Source: Frankiaceae bacterium
GTDB lineage: Bacteria; Actinomycetota; Actinomycetes; Frankiales; Frankiaceae
Assembly: GCA_030840885.1 (NCBI GenBank)
Contig: JAVEDQ010000529.1
Location: 1-10,693, forward strand
Reading direction: 5' to 3'
Length of the DNA: 10,693 nucleotides
Shown here: piece after piece, positions 1-7,010 of the stretch
Layout of the letters: each line of letters begins with the position of its first letter
Position numbering within the stretch: the stretch's first letter is position 1
Program-made: the position numbers and the translations under genes
The notes under the pieces: generated by a model
The model's database searches: none
Told to the model about the DNA's origin: nothing
Seen by the model: the letters and a program-made list of their open reading frames with translations, nothing else

Positions 1-175
1 CGTTGGTGGCCAGCAGGCCGACGGTGTCACCGGGCGCGAGCCCGGCGCCCCGCAGCGCGTTCGCGAGCCGTACCGAACGGTCTTCGAGATCGCCGTAGGT
101 CAGGACCCGATCGGTCCCGTCGAGCACCACCGCGGGCTTGTCCGGGTCGGCGGCGGCGTGTGCTCCCGGGTACAT
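1..175 (-). CDS. AMP-dependent acyl-CoA synthetase/ligase, N-terminal fragment
   Basis: This is the first 58 residues of a protein that runs off the left edge. The translation (MYPGAHAAADPDKPAV, then VLTYGDLEDRSVRLANALRG and LAPGDTVGLLATN) is the typical opening of ANL-superfamily acyl-CoA synthetases: 'P.KPA', 'LTY.EL..R..RLA..L' and 'GL.PGD.V'. Such enzymes activate a carboxylic acid with ATP and transfer it to CoA. The ATG at 175-173 is preceded on the minus strand by GAGGAG, a good ribosome-binding site. The AMP-binding and catalytic motifs lie outside the window, so substrate and chain length cannot be inferred. The gene lies downstream of and in the same direction as the XdhC-like gene, with a 149-bp gap, so co-transcription is uncertain. 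Confidence 0.88.
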   Translation of the reverse strand, partial: MYPGAHAAADPDKPAVVLDGTDRVLTYGDLEDRSVRLANALRGAGLAPGDTVGLLATN

Positions 176-307
176 GGCTCTCCTCGGTCCGGCGATGGGA
201 CGACGGGTCGTGACGCAGCCCACAGTCTGCTCCCAGCCGTCGTCGATGCGCCCGGCTGCCGCGTCGGCCGAGCTCCTCATGGCCCACGTGCCGCTGCCCG
301 GCCGCGT

Positions 308-328
308 CTGACCGACGCAGGCGGTCAG
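308..328 (-). terminator. Candidate hairpin at the end of the XdhC-like gene
   Basis: CTGACCG (308-314) and CGGTCAG (322-328) form a perfect 7-bp inverted repeat with a 7-nt loop, overlapping the stop codon of the minus-strand XdhC-like gene. No T-run follows, as is common for actinobacterial terminators. A hairpin of this size can arise by chance in GC-rich DNA. The rest of the 176-324 gap shows no gene. Confidence 0.25.
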
Positions 329-831
329 TTCGACGGGCGGGCGGAGTAGAAGCCGCCGCTGCGCCCGTTCCGGTCGGCGAGCAGCCCGGCCAGCGTCGCC
401 ACGGCGATCTCCGCCGGAGCCCGGGACCCGATGTCCAGCCCGATCGGCCGGTGCACGCGGGCGATGTCGGCCTCGTCGACGCCGAGGGCGCGCAACGCGG
501 GGACATGGGGCGGTGCGTGGCGGGGACTGCCCATCACTCCGATCCACCGGGCATCGGTACGCAGGACGGCGGCGAGGACGTCGCCCAACTCCGGGCGGTC
601 GTGATCGGTGACGACGACGTCGGTACGCGTGGTGATGCCTGCGCTGTCGACGTCGCTGACCGCGTCGAGCACGGTCACCGCGTACCCCAGGTGCCTCGCG
701 AAGTGGGCGAGCTCAGCCGCCACGGGTGAGTCGAACACCGCCACGAGATGCCGGTCGTCGTGCGCCACGGGCAGGCGCCCGGTCGCCTCCGCGCAGGCGG
801 GGTCGGTGGGCACGTCGATCGGCTGGCTCAT
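325..831 (-). CDS. XdhC/CoxI-type Rossmann-domain protein (short form)
   Basis: A 168-residue protein. Residues about 28-152 match the C-terminal Rossmann domain of XdhC/CoxI proteins, which help mature molybdenum hydroxylases such as xanthine and CO dehydrogenase. Recognisable segments are 'LVAVFDSPVAAELAHFARHL' (29-48), 'DVVVTDHDRPELGDVLAAVL' (71-90), 'WIGVMGSPRHAPPHV' (96-110) and 'RVHRPIGLDIGSRAPAEIAV' (125-144). The N-terminal XdhC_CoxI domain of full-length members (usually 250-350 aa in total) is absent, so this is a single-domain form. The ATG at 831 was chosen because the domain begins soon after it; the frame stays open to 1032 without recognisable content. No strong ribosome-binding site is visible. 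It is divergent from the DUF429 gene with only 43 bp between starts. No molybdenum hydroxylase subunit lies in the window, so its partner is unknown. Confidence 0.82.
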   Translation of the reverse strand: MSQPIDVPTDPACAEATGRLPVAHDDRHLVAVFDSPVAAELAHFARHLGYAVTVLDAVSDVDSAGITTRTDVVVTDHDRPELGDVLAAVLRTDARWIGVMGSPRHAPPHVPALRALGVDEADIARVHRPIGLDIGSRAPAEIAVATLAGLLADRNGRSGGFYSARPSN

Positions 832-874
832 GCCCGGCAGTCTGACACCGGATCGGCTCGGGTAGGCCGCTCGC

Positions 875-1690
875 GTGCTGTTCCTCGGCGTCGACCTGGC
901 CTGGGGTGATTCAGTGCCTGGCCGTCCCGGCAACGAGAGCGGCGTGGTCGCCCTGGACGCGTCGGGCGAGATCCTCGACGCGGGCTGGACCCGCGGCGTC
1001 GAGGAGACCCTCGCGTGGGTCGCGCGGGTCACCGACCGGCAGCCGGACGTGCTGCTTCTCGTCGACGCTCCGCTGCTGGTCGAGAACCTCGGTGGCCAGC
1101 GGCTGTGCGAGACGCAGGTCGGACAGCGCTACGGCCGGTGGAAGGTCTCGGCCAACACGACCAACGTCCATTCGCCGCGGCTGGCCGGTGTCGACCTCCG
1201 GAAGGAGCTCGAGGGCGCTGGCTGGGCCTACGACGACGGCTGGGACGGCCCGCCACAGCAGGGGCGACGGCTTTCGGAGTGCTACCCGTACACCACGATC
1301 GTCGGTGTGGAGCGGCTCGGCTACGACGAGGACCGACCTCGGTACAAGCGCAAGCCGCGCACGATGCCGATCGCCGAGTTCCGGCCCGCCCGTGCCGCCG
1401 CGTGCGACGAGCTGATCGCGCGGGTCGCCGCGCTGCACGATGCGGATCCGCCGCTGCAGCTCGGCTCCCACCCGGTCACCGCGGTCCTGGCCGACGACGC
1501 GTCGCCCGACGCCGACCGGGCCTACAAGCACCGGGAGGATCTCCTCGACGCCGCGATCTGCGCCTGGACGGCGTCGTTGTGGCACCGGCACGGCGCCGAC
1601 GCCTGCCAGGTGCTGGGCCCGGAGCGAACCGAGGGCACGCCCACCGCGACGATCATCGCGCCGTGCCGGCCGGAGCAGCGCTGTCGGTGA
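875..1690 (+). CDS. DUF429 family protein (predicted RNase H-like fold)
   Basis: A 271-residue protein with features of the DUF429 family, predicted to have an RNase H-like fold. The N-terminal strand carries 'FLGVDLAWG' (3-11). Asp64 sits in 'LLLVDAPL'. Further on come 'NTTNVHSPRLAGVDL' (94-108) and 'SECYPYTTIVGVERLGY' (134-150) with Glu135. The C-terminal motif 'YKHREDLLDAAICAWTA' (217-233) is the classic family ending. D7, D64, E135 and D222/D225 are candidate metal-binding acids (inference from the fold). The biochemical role of the family is not established. The GTG start has no clear ribosome-binding site, but the family begins at this strand. The last 25 or so residues after 'LGPERTEGTP' look disordered. 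It sits 70 bp upstream of the helicase gene on the same strand and may share its transcript. Confidence 0.85.
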   Translation: MLFLGVDLAWGDSVPGRPGNESGVVALDASGEILDAGWTRGVEETLAWVARVTDRQPDVLLLVDAPLLVENLGGQRLCETQVGQRYGRWKVSANTTNVHSPRLAGVDLRKELEGAGWAYDDGWDGPPQQGRRLSECYPYTTIVGVERLGYDEDRPRYKRKPRTMPIAEFRPARAAACDELIARVAALHDADPPLQLGSHPVTAVLADDASPDADRAYKHREDLLDAAICAWTASLWHRHGADACQVLGPERTEGTPTATIIAPCRPEQRCR

Positions 1691-1760
1691 ACGCACAGGT
1701 CCGCCGGGACGTCGGGGGTACCTCGGCAGGCACAGTAGATGGGTGCAAGACGACGAAAAC

Positions 1761-3725
1761 ATGATTCAGGACCCGACGAGCCCGGTGGCCATCGACGAGC
1801 CCGCCGCCGCAGATGAGCCCATTGCTCCCGCCGCCGGAGACGAGCCTGCAGCTGACGTGCCCGAGACGTCTGAGCGCATCTTCTCCGACCTCGGCCTCCG
1901 GCCGGAGCTGCTCGAGGCACTCGCGTCGCTCGGGTACGAGGAGCCGACGCCCATCCAGGCCGAGGCGATCCCGCCGCTGCTCGAAGGTCGGGACCTGCTC
2001 GGGCAGGCCGCCACGGGTACCGGCAAGACCGCCGCGTTCGCGCTACCGCTGCTGAACCGGCTCTCGCCGAACCGCGGCCGGTCGCCCTCGGCGCTCGTGC
2101 TGGCGCCCACCCGTGAGCTGGCGGTGCAGGTCTCCGAGGCCACACACAAGTACGGCCGCCGCATCGGGGCACGCGTCCTGCCCGTCTACGGCGGCCAGCC
2201 GATCGGCCGTCAGCTGCGCGAGCTCGAGCGTGGCGTCGACATCGTCGTCGCGACGCCGGGCCGTGCGCTGGACCACCTGCAGCGCGGCTCCCTCGACCTC
2301 TCGGCGTTGACCACGGTGGTGCTCGACGAAGCCGACGAGATGCTCGACATGGGCTTCGCCGACGAGCTCGACGCCATCCTCGACCAGCTCCCCGAGCAGC
2401 GGCAGACGGTGCTGTTCAGCGCCACGATGGCGCCCCGCGTGGAACGCATCGCCCGCCGACGGTTGAACAACCCGATCCGCATCGAGATCCGTCGGGAGGC
2501 TGTCGCCACCGGTGACATGCCGCGCATCCGGCAGACCGCCTACGTCGTGCCGCGGATGTCGAAGCCCACCGCGCTGGGTCGGGTGCTCGACCTCGAGTCC
2601 CCCACGGCGGCCATCATCTTCTGCCGCACCCGCGAAGAGGTCGACTCGCTCTCCGAGACGCTCAACGGCCGCGGCTACCGTGCGGAGGCGCTGCACGGCG
2701 GCCTCAGCCAGGAGCAGCGCGACAAGGTCATGGGCCGGCTGCGCAGCGGCACCGCCGACCTGCTCGTCGCCACCGACGTCGCTGCCCGCGGCCTCGACGT
2801 CGACCAGCTGACCCACGTCGTGAACTACAACGTCCCGTCCGCGCCAGACGCCTACGTGCACCGCATCGGCCGCGTCGGCCGAGCCGGCCGCGAGGGCGTG
2901 GCCATCACCCTCGCCGAGCCCCGCGAGCACCGGATGCTCAAGACCATCGAGCGCGTCACCGGCGTGCGCATCGCCGTGGCCAAGGTGCCCACCGTCGCCG
3001 ACCTGCGGACCCGGAAGCTGGAGCTCACCCGCGCCGCGTTGCGCGAGAGCCTGCTCGCCGAGGCCGACACCGAGGCGCTGGAGCAGATGCGCCCGGTCAT
3101 CGAGGCGCTGTCCGACGAGTTCGACATCGTCGAGGTGGCCCTGGCCGCGGTGAAGCTCGCCCACGAGGCGACGACGACGGTCCCCGACGAGGAGGACATC
3201 CCCGAGGTCACCGTCCGTCCCGAGCGGCGCGACGGTCCCGCCGGTGGCGGTTCTGGCGACAGCGGTCGCCGGGGCGAGTCCGGCCCGCGAGGTGGCCGAT
3301 CGTCGGCCCGCAATCCCGACGCCGCGCGGCTGTTCATCGGGGTGGGGCGCGCCGCCGGGGTCCGGCCGCAGGACCTGGTCGGCGCCATCGCCGGCGAGAC
3401 CCGACTCACCGGCCGCGACGTCGGCGCCATCGAGATCTTCGACAAGTTCTCGCTGGTAGACGTGCCGCTGCAGGCCGCCGACGAGGTGATCACCTCGCTG
3501 CGCTCGGCCACGCTGCGCGGCCGCAAGGCCACCGTGCGGCTCGACCACGGTCACTCCGGCGACGACGACGGCCCGCCGAGCCGTGGTGGCGACGCAGGCC
3601 GTGGCGGCTCCTCCGGTGCCGACCGTCCCGCCCGCTACGACGCAAAGCGGGGCAGTAGTAGGCCCGCCGCCGGGTACGCGGAGCGGCCGCCGCAGAAGGA
3701 CCGGTACCGCAAGCGACCGGTCTGA
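1761..3725 (+). CDS. deaD: DEAD-box ATP-dependent RNA helicase, DeaD/CsdA type
   Basis: A 654-residue RNA helicase with all core motifs. Q-motif region 'FSDLGL...GYEEPTPIQ' (41-66); motif I 'AATGTGKT' (83-90); Ia 'PTREL' (116-120); 'TPGR' (165-168); motif II 'DEAD' (189-192); motif III 'SAT' (220-222); motif IV 'IIFCRTR' (285-291); 'ATDVAARGLDV' (337-347); motif VI 'HRIGRVGRAG' (367-376). A Gly/Arg-rich linker (about 484-520) leads to a DbpA-type RNA-binding domain ('RLFIGVGRAAGVRPQDLVGA', 523-542, to about 597) and a basic, disordered tail. This matches cold-shock DeaD/CsdA helicases, which unwind RNA in ribosome assembly and mRNA turnover. ATG 1761 is chosen because the acidic, Ala/Pro-rich leader starts there. 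GTG 1743 in the same frame is an alternative, and neither has a strong ribosome-binding site. The frame is open back to 1440, but that part is a shadow of the DUF429 gene. Confidence 0.95.
   Translation: MIQDPTSPVAIDEPAAADEPIAPAAGDEPAADVPETSERIFSDLGLRPELLEALASLGYEEPTPIQAEAIPPLLEGRDLLGQAATGTGKTAAFALPLLNRLSPNRGRSPSALVLAPTRELAVQVSEATHKYGRRIGARVLPVYGGQPIGRQLRELERGVDIVVATPGRALDHLQRGSLDLSALTTVVLDEADEMLDMGFADELDAILDQLPEQRQTVLFSATMAPRVERIARRRLNNPIRIEIRREAVATGDMPRIRQTAYVVPRMSKPTALGRVLDLESPTAAIIFCRTREEVDSLSETLNGRGYRAEALHGGLSQEQRDKVMGRLRSGTADLLVATDVAARGLDVDQLTHVVNYNVPSAPDAYVHRIGRVGRAGREGVAITLAEPREHRMLKTIERVTGVRIAVAKVPTVADLRTRKLELTRAALRESLLAEADTEALEQMRPVIEALSDEFDIVEVALAAVKLAHEATTTVPDEEDIPEVTVRPERRDGPAGGGSGDSGRRGESGPRGGRSSARNPDAARLFIGVGRAAGVRPQDLVGAIAGETRLTGRDVGAIEIFDKFSLVDVPLQAADEVITSLRSATLRGRKATVRLDHGHSGDDDGPPSRGGDAGRGGSSGADRPARYDAKRGSSRPAAGYAERPPQKDRYRKRPV
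3699..3722 (+). terminator. Hairpin at the 3' end of the helicase gene (weak)
   Basis: GACCGGT (3699-3705) pairs with ACCGGTC (3716-3722) across a 10-nt loop, just before the helicase stop codon. It could help end transcription between the convergent genes, but no T-tract follows and it lies inside the coding sequence. Confidence 0.2.
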
Positions 3726-3779
3726 CAGCCCTGGTTCGACAGCCCTGGTTTGACAGCCCTGGTCGGACAGCCCGGTCAG
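3724..3779. repeat. 14-bp tandem repeat filling the gap between convergent stop codons
   Basis: Three full copies of a 14-bp unit (core GACAGCCCTGGT plus two variable bases: TC, TT, CG) start at 3724, 3738 and 3752. A fourth diverged copy starts at 3766 (GACAGCCC, then GGTCAG, one base shorter). The array starts inside the helicase TGA (3723-3725) and ends over the TCA (3776-3778) that is the stop codon of the minus-strand GNAT gene. It therefore makes up the whole intergenic region. Confidence 0.9.
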
Positions 3780-4567
3780 GCCGCCGTCCCGCCGATGTAG
3801 GGCACCTCGACGAACCCGAGGCGGTCGTACAGCGCCCGCGCCGGCTCGTTGGACAGGTAGGTGCCGAGCCCGACCACGGCGGCGCCGCGCGCGAACCGCT
3901 CGCGCACGAACCACGCGGTCAGCGCGCGTGCCCAGCCGCTGCGCCGTGCCGCCGGGTCGACGGTCAACGACGAGAGCAGTGCGGCACCGCCAACCGGACC
4001 GACGGTGCCGGCAGGGTTGCCTGCAACCGGACCGCGCTGCTGCGACGGCGCGAGGCCGAGCGTCAGCGACGCCGCCGCAGCCACCAGCCGGCCGTCGGCC
4101 CGGGCTCCGAACCAGCCGGCGACCCTCGGGTCGCCCGGCGGCGTCTCGGCGTCCGGGAAGGCCCGCTCGACGAGATCCGCGAGCTCACGGTCCCCGTCGG
4201 GCAGCCACTCGGTGAGGTGTTCGCCGGGTTGCTGCGGCGGTGCGGTCGTGATGGCGTGCCAACCCCAGCCCCAGTCGTACAGGTAGCCGGCGGGCAGGCC
4301 GAGCGACGCGGGCACCGTCAGCTCGTGAGGGACGGCCGAGGCGACGAGGGTACCGAGCGCTGTGGCGTCACCCCCGCCGACCCAGCCGCTGCCCCACGGG
4401 CTGCCTCGCCACAGCGCGGCGCCCGGGGTGGTGCGGAGTTCGAGGACCAGCTCGCCGCGACCGCAGACCTGGGCGAAGGTGTCGTCGGGCAGGGCCTCGA
4501 CGAGCGCCGCCGAGCGATCCCCCGCGCTCGCGAACCGGTCGGGGTGCTGCGCCGCGTCTTCCGTCAC
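3776..4567 (-). CDS. GNAT-family N-acetyltransferase
   Basis: A 263-residue protein with a C-terminal GNAT domain. 'SSLTVDPAARRSGWARAL' (199-216) holds the acetyl-CoA pyrophosphate-binding loop (R/Q-x-x-G-x-G/A: R208-R209-S-G211-W-A213). 'YLSNEPARALYDRLGFVEV' (237-255) is the classic terminal strand-helix-strand of the family. Residues 1-140 are a less conserved N-terminal half with a Trp-rich stretch (LYDWGWGWHA, 96-105). This layout resembles FR47-like members. Acetylation of an amine from acetyl-CoA is expected; the substrate is unknown. The GTG at 4567 is chosen because it lies about 8 bp after GGA and 69 bp from the divergent dehydrogenase start. The frame stays open much further upstream, but only as a shadow of that gene. 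About 15 residues (173-188, QRGPVAGNPAGTVG region) form a Gly/Pro-rich insertion before the acetyl-CoA motif. Confidence 0.87.
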   Translation of the reverse strand: MTEDAAQHPDRFASAGDRSAALVEALPDDTFAQVCGRGELVLELRTTPGAALWRGSPWGSGWVGGGDATALGTLVASAVPHELTVPASLGLPAGYLYDWGWGWHAITTAPPQQPGEHLTEWLPDGDRELADLVERAFPDAETPPGDPRVAGWFGARADGRLVAAAASLTLGLAPSQQRGPVAGNPAGTVGPVGGAALLSSLTVDPAARRSGWARALTAWFVRERFARGAAVVGLGTYLSNEPARALYDRLGFVEVPYIGGTAA

Positions 4568-4636
4568 CGTTCCATCCTGCGTCCGCCCGAGCCCGACCTG
4601 CGCAGTGCGCACCCCGCCAGCGGGTACGGGACGCCC

Positions 4637-5839
4637 ATGGCCGATCCCACGGACTTCTACCTGTTCGACGAGCTGCTCACCGACCGCGAGCGGGATGTGC
4701 GGACCGAGCTGCGGAGCTTCTGCGACAAAGCGGTCACGCCGATCATCAACGACTACTGGGAGCGCGCCGAGTTCCCGTTCGAACTCGTCCCCGGCATCGC
4801 CGGGCTGGGCCTCGCCGGCGGCACGATCGAGGGCTACGGCTGCCCGGCGCTGTCGACCACCGGCGCAGGGCTGGTGAGCATGGAGTTCGCGCGTGCCGAC
4901 GGCAGCCTCGGAACCTTCTACGGGGTGCACTCCAACCTTGCGATGTCGGCGATCCACATGCTCGGCAACGAGGAGCAACGCCAGCGCTGGCTGCCGTCGA
5001 TGGCCCGCCTCGACACCCTGGGCGCCTTCGGCCTGACCGAGCCCGAGCACGGCTCGGACGCCGTCCGCCTCGAGACGACGGCCCGGCGCGACGGCGACGC
5101 CTACGTCCTCGACGGGCGCAAGCGGTGGATCGGCAACGGCTCCATCGCCGACGTCGTCCTGATCTGGGCGCGCGGCGAGGACGGCAAGGTCGGCGGGTAC
5201 GTCGTCGAGAAGGGCACCGCGGGCTTCACTCCGACAGTGATGACCGGCAAGACAGCGCTGCGTGCTGTGTGGCAGGCCGACATCACCCTCGAGGGCTGCC
5301 GCGTGCCGGCGGAGAACAAGCTCGCAGAGTGCCACAGCTTCGGCGACGTGTCGCGGGTGCTGACCAAGGCGCGCTACACCGTCGCGTGGCGGGCGCTCGG
5401 CATCGCCAGTGCGGCCTACGAGCTGGCGCTGGACTACGCGTTGCAGCGCGAGCAGTTCGGGCAGCCGATCGCCGGTTACCAGCTGGTGCAGGAGAAGCTC
5501 GCGAGCATGCTCGCCGAGATCACGTCGATGCAGCTGATGTGCCTGCGCCTCTCGCAGCTCGTCGACAGCGATCGGGCCACCGCCGGGATGGCGTCGATGG
5601 CCAAGCGCAACCACGCCGCCAAGGCCAGGCAGGTGGTGGCCGACGCCCGCGACATCCTCGGCGGCAACGGCATCCTCCTGGACAACGACGTCGCGCGCTA
5701 CCACGCCGACATGGAGGCGATCTTCACCTTCGAGGGCACCGACAGCATCCAGGCGCTGATCGTCGGCCGTGAGATCACCGGCCACAACGCGATCAGCCCT
5801 CCGAAGCCGCCCGCCGCGAAGGAGAAGCAGACCACCTGA
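4637..5839 (+). CDS. Acyl-CoA dehydrogenase, glutaryl-CoA dehydrogenase/ACX4-like clade
   Basis: A 400-residue FAD-dependent acyl-CoA dehydrogenase covering the full family length. 'FGLTEPEHGSDA' (131-142) is the FAD/acyl-CoA signature. 'KRWIGNGSIADVVLIWARG' (162-180) and 'YALQREQFGQPIAGYQLVQE' (267-286) follow. The C-terminal 'DILGGNGI' (339-346) and 'FTFEGTDSIQALIVGREITG' (363-382) place the catalytic base at Glu366, the position used in glutaryl-CoA dehydrogenase. The glutarate-binding Arg of true GCDH (in 'DSGYRS') aligns with Gly92 in 'DGSLGT', so glutaryl-CoA is an unlikely substrate. The sequence instead recalls plant short-chain ACX4 ('ARVDASCST'). A short or branched acyl-CoA is the more likely substrate (inference). 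The start ATG follows GGGA at a usable distance. It is divergent from the GNAT gene and convergent with tetR, so probably a single-gene unit. Confidence 0.93.
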   Translation: MADPTDFYLFDELLTDRERDVRTELRSFCDKAVTPIINDYWERAEFPFELVPGIAGLGLAGGTIEGYGCPALSTTGAGLVSMEFARADGSLGTFYGVHSNLAMSAIHMLGNEEQRQRWLPSMARLDTLGAFGLTEPEHGSDAVRLETTARRDGDAYVLDGRKRWIGNGSIADVVLIWARGEDGKVGGYVVEKGTAGFTPTVMTGKTALRAVWQADITLEGCRVPAENKLAECHSFGDVSRVLTKARYTVAWRALGIASAAYELALDYALQREQFGQPIAGYQLVQEKLASMLAEITSMQLMCLRLSQLVDSDRATAGMASMAKRNHAAKARQVVADARDILGGNGILLDNDVARYHADMEAIFTFEGTDSIQALIVGREITGHNAISPPKPPAAKEKQTT

Positions 5840-5856
5840 CGGTTGGCCGGGCCGTC
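5838..5856 (+). terminator. Weak hairpin after the acyl-CoA dehydrogenase gene
   Basis: GACGG (5838-5842) and CCGTC (5852-5856) can pair across a GC-rich 9-nt loop that overlaps the stop codon. It has no T-tract and is only a candidate. Confidence 0.22.
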
Positions 5857-5867
5857 GACCGAGGGAA

Positions 5868-5887
5868 AAGCGTCAGCTGCGGCGCTT
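5868..5887 (-). terminator. Candidate terminator of the tetR gene
   Basis: Read on the minus strand, AAGCG pairs with CGCTT across a 10-nt loop that contains the tetR stop region. The 3' arm runs into TTTTCCC, a short T-rich tail. The stem is only 5 bp, so support is modest. Confidence 0.3.
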
Positions 5888-6517
5888 CTGCGTCACCACT
5901 TTGTGGGTCTGATCGGCGCTCAGCGCCGTTGTCGGCAGCGGGGTGAAGTCGCTGCGGGGGCTGCGGATTCCGTCGAGCCACATCGTCAGGTAGCGGCGGT
6001 ACAGGTCGGGGGCGAGCTCCCGCGTGCTGTCGATGATCGCGGCCAGTGCCATCTGCACAAAGAACAGATCGGACTGTTCGAAGTCCGGACGGATGGTCCG
6101 CTGCTCCTTCGCACGGTCGACGAGCTGCGTCAGAAGCGGAGCGATGCGGTCCCGGGTCTGGTTGACCCGTTCACGTCCGAGCTGTGGGCTGTTCATGATC
6201 TCGGTCAGGCCCCGATTCCCGAACTGCATGTGGAGCGAGCGCTCCAGGAAGGTCACGAGGCCGTCCAAGGCGTCAGTCGACGTCAGGGCTTCATGAGCCA
6301 CGGCGATGACGTCCTGCAACCGCTGCTCGAAGAGCGCGTCGATCACTTCTTCCTTGTTGGCGAAGCGGCGGTAGGCGGTCCCGACTCCGACGCCGGCCCG
6401 GTGGGCGATGTCGTTGAGCGTGACGTTGAGCCCGCGCTCGGCGAACAGCTCCGACGCGGCCGTCAGCAGGCGCTCCCGATTGCGCGCGGCGTCCCTGCGA
6501 AGTGGCGCCTCAGTCAT
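5873..6517 (-). CDS. TetR/AcrR-family transcriptional regulator
   Basis: A 214-residue one-component regulator, normal length for the family. The N-terminal helix 'RNRERLLTAASELFAERGL' (12-30) and the HTH region 'VTLNDIAHRAGVGVGTAYRR' (32-51) followed by 'FANKEEVIDALF' (52-63) are textbook TetR. The remaining ~150 residues form the variable ligand-binding domain, so the inducer cannot be read. It is transcribed away from the CMD-dehydrogenase-cupin-acetyltransferase operon, with 126 bp between the start codons. That gap holds two matching 23-bp palindromes, so it most likely represses itself and the operon and releases DNA when the pathway's substrate binds (inference from gene order and family behaviour). 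The ATG at 6517 gives the expected short N-terminal arm. Its ribosome-binding site is weak (AGGG close to the start). Confidence 0.94.
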   Translation of the reverse strand: MTEAPLRRDAARNRERLLTAASELFAERGLNVTLNDIAHRAGVGVGTAYRRFANKEEVIDALFEQRLQDVIAVAHEALTSTDALDGLVTFLERSLHMQFGNRGLTEIMNSPQLGRERVNQTRDRIAPLLTQLVDRAKEQRTIRPDFEQSDLFFVQMALAAIIDSTRELAPDLYRRYLTMWLDGIRSPRSDFTPLPTTALSADQTHKVVTQKRRS

Positions 6518-6535
6518 AAGGGAACCCTAGCATCG

Positions 6536-6558
6536 AACCGGATGCACGTTATCCGCTT
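6536..6558. promoter_or_regulatory. Predicted TetR operator, site 1
   Basis: An interrupted palindrome, AACCGGAT-N7-ATCCGCTT, whose arms differ at one position. It shares arm length, spacer length and sequence with the site at 6579-6601. It begins 18 bp upstream of the tetR start. Read on the minus strand, TAACGT (6551-6546) inside the site resembles an actinobacterial -10 (TAnnnT), so binding could block tetR transcription. The promoter element itself is a guess. Confidence 0.65.
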
Positions 6559-6578
6559 TGGTGCTACGGTCGAACCAG

Positions 6579-6601
6579 AAGCGGATAGCAAGCCTCCGCT
6601 T
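6579..6601. promoter_or_regulatory. Predicted TetR operator, site 2
   Basis: AAGCGGAT-N7-CTCCGCTT, again 8-7-8 with one mismatched arm position. Its centre (6590) is 43 bp, about four helical turns, from the centre of site 1 (6547). The inner arms of the two sites are exact inverted copies (TATCCGCTT at 6550-6558 and AAGCGGATA at 6579-6587). It lies 42 bp upstream of the CMD start, where it could block the operon's promoter or early transcript. Confidence 0.65.
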
Positions 6602-6643
6602 ACCGGCGGACCGCCGACCCAGACCACCACCGAAGGATTTCTG

Positions 6644-6970
6644 ATGACCGACACCTCGCAGCCCTCGGCCGCGCACCAGATGCTCGGCGACTTCGCGCCG
6701 GCCCTCGTGCACTTCACCGACGACGTCCTGTTCGGCGAGGTGTGGAAGCGCCCGCAGCTGTCGCCGCGCGATCGCAGCCTGGTCACCGTCGCCGTACTGA
6801 TCGCCGGCGGGAACGCCGAGCAGCTGAATTTCCATCTGCAGTACGCGAAGGACAACGGCGTGACGCAGGAGGAGCTCATCGAGGCGATCACCCATACGGC
6901 GTTCTACGCGGGCTGGCCGAAGGCGTTCTCCGCGATCGGCGTCGCCAAGCAGGTCTTCGGCAACAGCTGA
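6644..6970 (+). CDS. Carboxymuconolactone decarboxylase (CMD) family protein
   Basis: A 108-residue CMD/AhpD-fold protein. 'LSPRDRSLVTVAVLIAGGNA' (39-58), 'EQLNFHLQYAKDNGVTQEEL' (59-78) and 'EAITHTAFYAGWPKAFSAIG' (80-99) are the family core. The protein has no cysteine at all, so the CxxC redox pair of AhpD peroxidases is missing. It therefore belongs with the non-redox CMD-like proteins. E59, H64 and H84 are the obvious polar candidates for an active site (inference). CMD enzymes decarboxylate gamma-carboxymuconolactone in protocatechuate breakdown, but no other gene of that pathway is present, so that reaction should not be assumed. The ATG follows GAAGGA at 7-8 bp. First gene of the four-gene operon, directly downstream of the predicted operators. 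Confidence 0.92.
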   Translation: MTDTSQPSAAHQMLGDFAPALVHFTDDVLFGEVWKRPQLSPRDRSLVTVAVLIAGGNAEQLNFHLQYAKDNGVTQEELIEAITHTAFYAGWPKAFSAIGVAKQVFGNS

Positions 6971-7010
6971 GCCAATTAAGCAGACCTGTTCAACGAGGGA
7001 GGAAGCCACC

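Noticed and set aside
2043..3914. A 623-codon minus-strand frame opposite the helicase gene
   Set aside because: It is a shadow of the clearly recognised DEAD-box gene; its translation has no domain and is low complexity.
4568..5785. Upstream extension of the GNAT reading frame by about 400 codons
   Set aside because: This part is antisense to the acyl-CoA dehydrogenase gene and has no family similarity; the GTG at 4567 gives a sensible protein.
5843..6643. Long upstream extension of the CMD frame
   Set aside because: It runs antisense to tetR and through the predicted operators; the ATG at 6644 has a good ribosome-binding site and gives the usual CMD length.
6644..6970. Assignment as pcaC (protocatechuate pathway) or ahpD (peroxidase)
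   Set aside because: No other protocatechuate genes are nearby, and the protein has no cysteine, which excludes the AhpD mechanism.
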